From Acidimicrobiia bacterium (GTDB lineage: Bacteria > Actinomycetota > Acidimicrobiia > Spongiisociales > Spongiisociaceae), in NCBI GenBank assembly GCA_022827785.1, contig JAJEIM010000022.1:48931-112930 (forward strand): a stretch of 64,000 nucleotides of DNA. Reading direction: 5' to 3'. Positions 58,259 to 64,000 of this stretch are shown here, in pieces (within the stretch, counting starts at the first letter, position 1; every line of letters begins with the position of its first letter). Both the position numbers and the translations under genes were made by a program. Below the pieces are notes generated by a model. The model ran no database searches. It was given only the letters and a program-made list of their open reading frames with translations, and was not told where the DNA came from.

Positions 58259-60742
58259 ATGACTAATCCCGACCACTCCGCCAGCACGCCGGCGCGGGAT
58301 CGCCACGACGGCCGAGCCCTTCCGGACCGGGCCCAGGTGGTGGTGGTCGGGGGTGGAATCGTCGGGTGCTCGGTCGCCTACCACCTGGCCAGGCGGGGCA
58401 TCTCCGATGTACTGCTCCTGGAACAGAACACCCTGACAGGGGGTACCACCTGGCACGCGGCCGGCCTGGTGAGCCAACTGAAGTCGAGCCACAGCCTCAC
58501 CAAGCTCGCCACCTATACGACCCGCCTCTTCGAGGAACTGGAAGATGAGACCGGCCAGGCCACCGGCTACCGCACCACCGGGTCGATCTCGGTGGCCTCG
58601 GACAACGAGCGATGGGAGGAGATCCTGCGCGGCATGTCGATGGCCAGGACAGCCGGGGTGGAAATGGAGGTCATAGACCCTGAGCGGGCGCGGGAGATGT
58701 GGCCGTTGCTCCGCATCGACGACCTGGTGGGCACGGTCTTCATACCCGGTGACGGCCAGACGAGCCCGGTCGACACCACCATGGCGCTGGCCCAGGGCGC
58801 GCGGGACCGAGGCGTCACGATCCGCGAGGGAATCGCGGTGGAGCGGGTTCGAATGGAGAACCAGACCGTAGTCGGGGTCGAGACCGAAGCGGGCTACGTG
58901 GAGGCCGAGACGGTGGTCCTCGCCTGCGGCATCTGGACCCGCCAGCTGGCGGCGACCGCAGGAGTGAACGTGCCACTCCACCCTTGCGAGCACTTCTATG
59001 TGGTCACCGAGCCGCTCGACGGGATGCTGCCGGGGATGCCCACCCTGCGAGACCCCACCAACTACACGTACTTCAAGGAGGAGACCGGCAAGCTGATGGC
59101 CGGTTTCTTCGAGCCGAGGGCCAAGACCTGGAAGTACGAGGTCCCCAGAGATTTCACCTTCGGCACCCTCGGCGAGGACTGGGACCACATCGGGCCGATC
59201 TTCGAGCGTTCCATCCACCGCATCCCCGCCCTGGCCGAGTCCGGCATCCAACTCTTCCTCAACGGACCCGAGGCCTTCACACCCGACGGCGTCTACTACC
59301 TGGGCGAGTCTCCGGAAGTGGACAGCCTCTACGTGGCCGCCGGCTTCAACTCGGTCGGTATCCAGTCGGCCGGTGGGGCAGGTTGGGTGCTGGCGGACTG
59401 GATCGCCGACCGGCGCCCTCCGATGGACCTGTCGGCGGTCGACCTCCGCCGGGCATTCCCGTTCCAGGGCGACAAGACCTACCTGGAGAACCGCATCTCG
59501 GAGAGCCTCGGCCTCCTGTACGCCATGCACTGGCCCTTCCGCCAGTTCGAGTCGGCCCGAGACGTGTTCCGGTCGGTCCTCCATGAGCGGCTGGACGACC
59601 TGGGCGCGGTTTTCGGCGAGGTGGCCGGATGGGAACGGCCCAACTGGTTCGCCACAGTTGATATGGAGCGCGAGTACCGGTACTCCTACGGCAAGCAGAA
59701 CTGGTACCCGGCCTCCGCCGCCGAATGCGAGGCCACCCGCAGGAGGGTGGCGCTGTACGACCAGTCCTCCTTTGCGAAGTTCCGTGTGCGGGGACCCGAT
59801 GCCTTGGCCGTCCTAAACCGTATCGGGGGCGCGGATGTGGATACGCCGATCGGCAAGGTCGTCTACACGCAGTGGCTCAACGAACGGGGCGGCATCGAGG
59901 CCGATCTCACCGTCACCCGCACCGGGCCCCAGGAGTTCATGGTGGTGACGGGAGCCGCCGTGGCCAACCGGGACTATCACACCCTGAGACGGGCATTACG
60001 GGGCCATGACGCCGACCTGGCCGATATCACGATGGAACTCCCCACCATCGGAGTAATGGGCCCCCGATCCCGGGATCTGCTGAGCGCTCTGGCCGACACC
60101 CCGCTCGACAACGCGGCCTTCCCGTTCGGATGGTCGCGGGAGATGACAGTGGCCGGTATCCCGGTGCGCGCCCTGCGGGTCAGTTACGTGGGCGAGTTGG
60201 GTTGGGAACTGTACGTCGCCCGCGATGCTGCCGTCGACCTGTTCGACGCGGTGATGGAGGAGGGACGGGCACACGGCATCCACCCCGCCGGGTACCACAC
60301 CATGAACACTTTGCGGCTGGAAGCCGGGTACCGGCACTGGGGCCACGACATCACCGACGAGGACACCCCGCTGGAAGCCGGCCTGGGCTTTGCGGTGGCC
60401 TGGGACAAGGCGGGCGGCTTCCTGGGACGCCGAGCCCTCCTCGCCCAGCGCGCCGCCACCCCGTTGCCCAAGCGGCTGGTCCAATTCAAGCTGGAGGACC
60501 CGGAGGCCATCGCGTACCACGACGAACCGGTTCATCGCGACGGTGAACTGGTAGGCCGTACCACCTCCGGGATGTTCGGCCACACCTTCGGCGCCTGCCT
60601 GGCCATGGGCTACCTCCACAACGAGGCCGGAGTCACCAAGGAGTGGATCGAATCGGGCTCCTTCGACATCGAGATAGCGGGTGTGCCCGTACCGGCCACC
60701 GCCCGACTCCGTCCGTTCTATCGGGCCCGAACTCGCACCTGA
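58259..60742 (+). CDS. Dimethylglycine/sarcosine dehydrogenase-like flavoprotein with GcvT domains
   Basis: An intact 827-residue flavoprotein, paralogue of the gene at 51770. Residues about 25-400 are the FAD oxidase domain (VVVVGGGIVGCSVAYHL; GGTTWHAAGL with the flavinylation His; ERSIHRIPAL; NGPEAFTPDGVYYLGE; GFNSVGIQSAGG), 400-470 the FAO_M linker, and 470-827 the GcvT-like folate domains (ALYDQSSFAKFRVRG, WLNERGGIEADLTV, TMNTLRLEAGYRHWG, and GRTTSGMFGHTFG at the end). Such enzymes demethylate N-methyl glycine derivatives and transfer the methylene to tetrahydrofolate. It is 18 bases downstream of ald, in the same direction, consistent with a shared transcript for amine breakdown. TACCAT (58242-58247) could be an additional -10. 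Confidence 0.92.
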   Translation: MTNPDHSASTPARDRHDGRALPDRAQVVVVGGGIVGCSVAYHLARRGISDVLLLEQNTLTGGTTWHAAGLVSQLKSSHSLTKLATYTTRLFEELEDETGQATGYRTTGSISVASDNERWEEILRGMSMARTAGVEMEVIDPERAREMWPLLRIDDLVGTVFIPGDGQTSPVDTTMALAQGARDRGVTIREGIAVERVRMENQTVVGVETEAGYVEAETVVLACGIWTRQLAATAGVNVPLHPCEHFYVVTEPLDGMLPGMPTLRDPTNYTYFKEETGKLMAGFFEPRAKTWKYEVPRDFTFGTLGEDWDHIGPIFERSIHRIPALAESGIQLFLNGPEAFTPDGVYYLGESPEVDSLYVAAGFNSVGIQSAGGAGWVLADWIADRRPPMDLSAVDLRRAFPFQGDKTYLENRISESLGLLYAMHWPFRQFESARDVFRSVLHERLDDLGAVFGEVAGWERPNWFATVDMEREYRYSYGKQNWYPASAAECEATRRRVALYDQSSFAKFRVRGPDALAVLNRIGGADVDTPIGKVVYTQWLNERGGIEADLTVTRTGPQEFMVVTGAAVANRDYHTLRRALRGHDADLADITMELPTIGVMGPRSRDLLSALADTPLDNAAFPFGWSREMTVAGIPVRALRVSYVGELGWELYVARDAAVDLFDAVMEEGRAHGIHPAGYHTMNTLRLEAGYRHWGHDITDEDTPLEAGLGFAVAWDKAGGFLGRRALLAQRAATPLPKRLVQFKLEDPEAIAYHDEPVHRDGELVGRTTSGMFGHTFGACLAMGYLHNEAGVTKEWIESGSFDIEIAGVPVPATARLRPFYRARTRT

Positions 60743-60924
60743 GCAGGCCGGACGCCATCGCTGCCCTGATCCTCATATCGGAGTTACCTTTGACCAGACG
60801 CACCGGAGCACGAGCGCTAAGGGCACGGCCACCGCTCGGGCCCAGCCCGGATCCGTCGAGATGCAGCGCCCCGGCCGGCGTCCGTGTTGATGAAGATGTC
60901 TCGAGTTCCGGGCCGTTTCAGGTA

Positions 60925-60948
60925 ACTTGTCCCGTTGGTGTGACAAGT
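60925..60948. promoter_or_regulatory. Perfect 7-bp inverted repeat upstream of the zinc-finger/amidohydrolase gene
   Basis: ACTTGTC (60925-60931) and GACAAGT (60942-60948) are separated by 10 bases, giving 17-base centre spacing typical of dimeric regulators. It lies about 60 bases before the inferred original ATG at 61009. It could also form an RNA hairpin with a 10-base loop. Confidence 0.4.
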
Positions 60949-61008
60949 AATGACCGCAATCGCTAGCCACCCTCGGTGGGATTGCCGCCGAGTTCCGGGG
61001 CCTTACCG

Positions 61009-61163
61009 ATGATATGTAGTTTCTGCTGATATGTAGTTTCTGCGGCGCCAGGGCGGAAGACGCCGGGAACCTCATCCTGGGCGAGGCCGGCGCGGCCATC
61101 TGCGATGCCTGCGTAGACCTCGCGGTCGACCTGGTCCGGGAACAGGCCACTCCGGTCGGCGAC
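61009..61163 (+). pseudogene. ClpX-type C4 zinc-finger N-terminal module, start broken by a 17-bp duplication
   Basis: From 61032 the frame of the downstream amidohydrolase reads CSFCG...ICDACVDL, a C-x2-C-x19-C-x2-C finger almost identical in pattern to the ClpX zinc-binding domain. In this frame there is no ATG, GTG or TTG upstream; a TAG at 61017 closes it. However GATATGTAGTTTCTGC is present twice (61011-61026 and 61028-61043, 17-base period). With one copy removed, ATG 61009 opens directly into M-I-CSFCG. As the sequence stands, that ATG gives six codons and then TGA (61027). The linker VREQATPVGD then joins the amidohydrolase in frame. Confidence 0.7.
61011..61043. repeat. 17-bp tandem duplication
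   Basis: Two adjacent identical 16-base words (GATATGTAGTTTCTGC) with one base between them (period 17). They disrupt an otherwise continuous zinc-finger reading frame, which suggests a recent event or an assembly artefact. Confidence 0.9.
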
Positions 61164-62357
61164 ATGGTGCTGGACAACATCGGCGCGCTCGCCACCAACA
61201 ACCCCCGGTTCCCGGGCGTGCTGGGGCTCGTGACCGACGCGGCCGTGGCGATCCGAAACGGCCGGGTGGTCTGGGCCGGGCCCTCGGAGCGAACACCGCA
61301 GGGACTCCGGTCGCTCCCCAGCCTGGACTGCGGGGGTCGAGCTGTCCTTCCGGGACTGGTGGACGCCCACACCCATCTGGTGTTCGCCGGCGACCGGAGC
61401 GAGGAGTTCGTGGTCAGGAGCACGGGCATGCACGGAGCCCGAGCAGTAGCTCGCTCCGGCGGCGCCGCGACAGCCCGCCTCAACCACCTTGCGAACGCCT
61501 CCGGGATCGCTGACCTCATCGGCCGGCGGCTGGACCGCATGCTCGACTCGGGCGTCACCACGGTAGAAGCGTCCGCCGGGTATTCGAACGAATACGAAAG
61601 GGAGTTGGCGCTCATGGAAACGGTGGTCGACGCGGGTCGGCATCATGTGGTGGATCTGGTGCCCACGTTCGACGTACCGGGGTTGCCGCTCACCGCATCC
61701 GACCGTTCGAGGGCACTGGCGGAAGTAGCCGAGCAACACCTCCCCAGGGCAGCGAGGCTGGGAGCCGCGGTGCGGGTGTCCCTCGGAACCGACGCCCTGA
61801 CAGCCGAGGAGGCGGGCCATCTCATCGGGGTCGCCGCAGACCTCGGAACCCGAACCCGGATCCACCATCGGGGCCAGACCCCCGAGGTGTACAGGCTGGC
61901 GCTGGAAGCGTCGGTGCCGGTGGTCGACCACGCCGGGTATCCCGACCGGGACCAGGCCGAACAGATGGCCGAAAGGGGAATCAGCGTGGTGATCACCCCG
62001 ACCGCGATGCTAGGCGCCCGCCGCTCCCCCGCCTCGCTTCGCAGGCTCATGGAGAGGGGCGTCGCGGTGGGACTCGGAACCGATTGCAGCCCGGCACCCG
62101 TCATGGTGGAGTCGCTACCGCTCGCCATCACGCTGGCAGTCACCGAGATGGGGCTCACCTCCGACCAGGCCATCTGGGCGGCGACGATGGGCAGTGCGCG
62201 GGCAATGGGCATGGGCGACCGGGGATGGCTGGGCCGCGGCGCCATGGCTGACCTGGTCGTTCTCGACGCTCCCAGCCCGACTCACCTTCCGTACCGGCCC
62301 GGCACCAATCTGGTCTGGAAGGTCCTCAAGGCAGGCGAGGTGGTGGTCAGCAGATAA
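61164..62357 (+). CDS. Imidazolonepropionase-like amidohydrolase
   Basis: A 397-residue metal-dependent amidohydrolase from the first available ATG. LPGLVDAHTHLVFAGDRSEEF has the HxH metal ligands and the HutI-type FAGDRSEEF; GVTTVEASAGYSNEYERELAL follows; RTRIHHRGQ, VPVVDHAGY and GLGTDCSPAPVM supply the third His, fourth His and Asp; the C-terminus has MADLVVLDAP. The VPTFDVPGLP segment differs from canonical HutI (TFLGAHA), so the substrate may be another cyclic amide or imide rather than imidazolonepropionate, and no hutH/hutU is near. No ribosome site precedes 61164 and the zinc-finger frame runs straight into it, so the natural product probably starts at 61009. Confidence 0.8.
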   Translation: MVLDNIGALATNNPRFPGVLGLVTDAAVAIRNGRVVWAGPSERTPQGLRSLPSLDCGGRAVLPGLVDAHTHLVFAGDRSEEFVVRSTGMHGARAVARSGGAATARLNHLANASGIADLIGRRLDRMLDSGVTTVEASAGYSNEYERELALMETVVDAGRHHVVDLVPTFDVPGLPLTASDRSRALAEVAEQHLPRAARLGAAVRVSLGTDALTAEEAGHLIGVAADLGTRTRIHHRGQTPEVYRLALEASVPVVDHAGYPDRDQAEQMAERGISVVITPTAMLGARRSPASLRRLMERGVAVGLGTDCSPAPVMVESLPLAITLAVTEMGLTSDQAIWAATMGSARAMGMGDRGWLGRGAMADLVVLDAPSPTHLPYRPGTNLVWKVLKAGEVVVSR

Positions 62358-62407
62358 ACGGGACCGACCATGACCCCGGGTCGAGGGTCCGTGCAGGGAC
62401 AAGGGGG

Positions 62408-62413
62408 TAACCT
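62408..62413 (+). promoter_or_regulatory. Leaderless -10 (TAACCT) for the glycerophosphodiesterase
   Basis: TAACCT is followed by 8 bases and the ATG at 62422. No ribosome site. Confidence 0.45.
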
Positions 62414-62421
62414 CCCGGTCG

Positions 62422-63240
62422 ATGTCCCTTCCCGTCGCGCTCGGACATGAGCACCCTATCGCCATGGCACACCGGGGATCCGGGTTGCTGTGGCCGGAGA
62501 ACACGATGGTCGCCTTCCAGGGTGCGTTCGACCTCGGCTATCGATACATGGAAACCGACCTTCAGATCACCCATGACGGCGTGCTGGTCACCATCCACGA
62601 CGACACGGTGGACCGCACCACCGACGGCACCGGCCTAGTGTCCGCCTACTCCCTGGAGGAGCTCCGGACTCTCGACGCCGGCTATCGATTCGAGCACGAC
62701 GGCGACCACCCCCATCGAGGGCAGGGAGTCCAGGTACCAACGCTCGAAGAACTGGTCACCACGTATCCCGACGGCGTCTTCACCCTCGACCTGAAGAGCG
62801 ACGGCATGGAGACGGCCCTGGTGGACCTCATCCGAAGGCTCGACCTATGGGATCAGGTAATCGTCGGTTCGTTCAGTGGGTCCCGACTCCGCCGGTTCCG
62901 ATCCCTGGTCGACCGCCCAGTGGCAACCTCGGCCGGCCCCTCAGAGATTGTCCGGTTCCTGGCCGCAGCCCGGACCGGCCTGCCCTACCGGCCCCGGGCC
63001 GACTCCTTCCAAGTTCCCGTGAAGGATCGTGGCCTCACCATCGTCAACCCCCGGACGGTCCGAGCCGCTCGGAGGCTGGGGGTTCCATTAATAGTATGGA
63101 CTATCAACCACCTGGCTGAGATGGAGGGACTCCTGGACCTCGGCGTCGACGGTCTCATAACCGACCGTCCGGACCTGCTGCGGACCCTCCTGGCTGAGCG
63201 CAGCCGGAAAGCGAATCGGAAGGGGCCACATGATGGGTGA
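62422..63240 (+). CDS. Glycerophosphodiester phosphodiesterase
   Basis: A 272-residue TIM-barrel enzyme hydrolysing glycerophosphodiesters to glycerol 3-phosphate and an alcohol. MAHRGSGLLWPENTM has the first His, Arg and Glu; METDLQITHDGVLVTIHDDTVDRTTDG (metal Glu-x-Asp in METDLQ and His in TIHDDTVDRTT); FTLDLKSD has the general acid/metal Asp/Lys region, and the barrel closes with VIVWTINHLAEM and GVDGLITDRPDLL. No signal peptide, so cytosolic. Its stop overlaps the next gene by 11 bases. The product glycerol 3-phosphate is the substrate of PlsB encoded elsewhere in the window. Confidence 0.9.
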   Translation: MSLPVALGHEHPIAMAHRGSGLLWPENTMVAFQGAFDLGYRYMETDLQITHDGVLVTIHDDTVDRTTDGTGLVSAYSLEELRTLDAGYRFEHDGDHPHRGQGVQVPTLEELVTTYPDGVFTLDLKSDGMETALVDLIRRLDLWDQVIVGSFSGSRLRRFRSLVDRPVATSAGPSEIVRFLAAARTGLPYRPRADSFQVPVKDRGLTIVNPRTVRAARRLGVPLIVWTINHLAEMEGLLDLGVDGLITDRPDLLRTLLAERSRKANRKGPHDG

Positions 63241-63817
63241 CTGGGTAGAGGTCGGGCAAGTCGTCAAGCTCCAGATCCACCGGCGGCACCTGCGTGACCT
63301 TGACGGCGGGGAATACCGGCTCGACCCCCTGGCCGAGGTGTCGACCCTGCGGCTCACCGCTGACGGGCCGATCGGTTTCGACGGCGCCTCGTGGATCGTG
63401 GACTGCCACCACCGCTACCACCCGCAGGCCTCTTCGCACCGGCGGGCCCGGGCGCTCTCGATCGGATTCACCTCCCACTACGAGGACATCTGGAAGCGGT
63501 TCACGCCGATCCCGCTCGGCGCCGGAGGCGAAAACCTGATCGTCTCCAGTGATGAGGTGATCTCAGAAGACGAACTGGACGGAGGGATCCGCATCGGGAC
63601 TCCCCAAGCCTCGATCCTGGTATCAGGCGCCAAGGTGGCAGAGCCTTGCGTGGCCTTCACGCGTCTGGTGACCGGTCGCTCCGAGGCCTCCGCACACGAG
63701 TTGGCGGATGACCGGGAGCATCTCCGTAACGGGATCAGGGGCTTCGTCATGCCACTCGACGGAGTCGACCTGTTCGACGTGGTGCCCGGCAGCCCGGTAG
63801 CGATCCGCGCCGCCTGA
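63230..63817 (+). CDS. MOSC-domain-like protein
   Basis: A 195-residue protein without a firmly recognised name. The middle to end (LGAGGENLIVSSDEVIS, IRIGTPQASILVSGAKVAEPCVAF, IRGFVMPLDGVDLFDVVPGSPV) follows the MOSC pattern: GxGGENL, a strand pair, a conserved PC and the final GxV...GD-like strand, here PGSPV. MOSC domains carry or insert sulfur for molybdenum enzymes or act in N-hydroxylated substrate reduction. The Cys of EPCVAF is the MOSC cysteine position. The first 70 residues are unlike the family. Start ATG 63230 (or 63233) with AAGGGG upstream overlaps the preceding stop. Confidence in the family is moderate. Confidence 0.6.
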   Translation: MMGDWVEVGQVVKLQIHRRHLRDLDGGEYRLDPLAEVSTLRLTADGPIGFDGASWIVDCHHRYHPQASSHRRARALSIGFTSHYEDIWKRFTPIPLGAGGENLIVSSDEVISEDELDGGIRIGTPQASILVSGAKVAEPCVAFTRLVTGRSEASAHELADDREHLRNGIRGFVMPLDGVDLFDVVPGSPVAIRAA

Positions 63818-64000
63818 GCCGGTACTTGTATCGGGTTGGCTACCCCCGCTCCGTTACCGCCCCCCTTTACCTTGTTGGGTGGCTCTGATGTGTGAGTATC
63901 GGGGCTGGTTGCTCGCCGCGGCGGGCAGGGCTTTGTCCCCCTGTCAGAGAGATGGCCTGGGGGGTGTTGCCACCCGCCGTGGTTGGGTGCCTGCGACCTC
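63818..64000. other. Window-end region without a recognised gene
   Basis: From 63888 an ATG opens a frame that runs off the window (MCEYRGWLLAAAG...), but no ribosome site, -10 at leaderless distance or familiar motif supports it. TACCTT at 63869-63874 is a possible -10. The end is rich in GGGTG/CACCC words. It may be the start of a mobile element or gene beyond the window. Confidence 0.3.

Noticed and set aside
1..64000. CRISPR arrays, tRNA, rRNA, integrase or transposase genes
   Set aside because: Reading through both strands I saw no regularly spaced repeats, cloverleaf-like genes, conserved rRNA stretches or DDE/tyrosine recombinase motifs.

Overview
The window is a 64 kb piece of a high-GC bacterial chromosome, densely coding on both strands. 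The organism is probably an uncultured actinobacterium, perhaps of the Acidimicrobiia; this is inferred from base composition, two F420/FMN-type PPOX proteins, a PHO box close to the actinobacterial one, and many apparently leaderless genes, not from a marker gene. I found no rRNA, tRNA, CRISPR array, prophage or complete insertion sequence.

Layout. 1-9.6 kb: the start of a Tat-exported peptide-type solute-binding lipoprotein, an NAD-dependent epimerase, a YgjP-type metallopeptidase, an N-terminal-cysteine Ntn hydrolase, an M20 peptidase, a two-gene molybdenum hydroxylase and a small aspartic-protease-like protein. 9.6-18.4 kb: a CocE-type esterase diverging from a translationally coupled catabolic operon (PPOX - class I aminotransferase - M20 amidohydrolase - RraA-like lyase), then a DUF418 membrane protein, a HAD phosphatase, a second PPOX protein and a 3-hydroxyisobutyrate dehydrogenase-like enzyme. 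18.4-28.8 kb: lipid and central metabolism (acyl-CoA synthetase, PlsB, 2-oxoacid dehydrogenase E1 alpha/beta, alpha/beta hydrolase, PolX, malic enzyme). 29.0-36.3 kb: a complete phosphate regulon on the minus strand (pstS-pstC-pstA-pstB-phoU-response regulator-histidine kinase) with a readable PHO box before pstS. 36.4-45.2 kb: NifU-like protein, beta-propeller lipoprotein, thiamine pyrophosphokinase, 2-hydroxyacid dehydrogenase, long-chain acyl-CoA ligase, HD-domain protein, IclR regulator, purine nucleoside phosphorylase and a small membrane protein.

45.6-51.6 kb is a self-contained signalling island: a STAS antagonist, a response regulator fused to a PP2C phosphatase, a HATPase anti-sigma-type protein, a type I periplasmic-binding lipoprotein and a hybrid-free histidine kinase with a long helical sensor. 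The order suggests a TorT/TorS-like ligand sensor feeding an Rsb-type partner switch. 51.8-60.7 kb is an amine-catabolism island: two dimethylglycine/sarcosine dehydrogenase-like flavoproteins around a MocR regulator, a class III transaminase and alanine dehydrogenase, an arrangement like the known tauR-tpa-ald module. 61-63.8 kb holds an imidazolonepropionase-like amidohydrolase with an upstream ClpX-type zinc finger, a glycerophosphodiesterase and a MOSC-like protein.

Three reading-frame anomalies deserve attention because they may be real mutations or assembly errors: a one-base insertion near 54025 in the first flavoprotein, a 17-bp tandem duplication at 61011-61043 that destroys the apparent start of the zinc-finger/amidohydrolase fusion, and a read-through of the alpha/beta hydrolase into polX near 25490. 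Many genes begin 6-9 bases after a TANNNT hexamer with no Shine-Dalgarno sequence, consistent with leaderless transcription.
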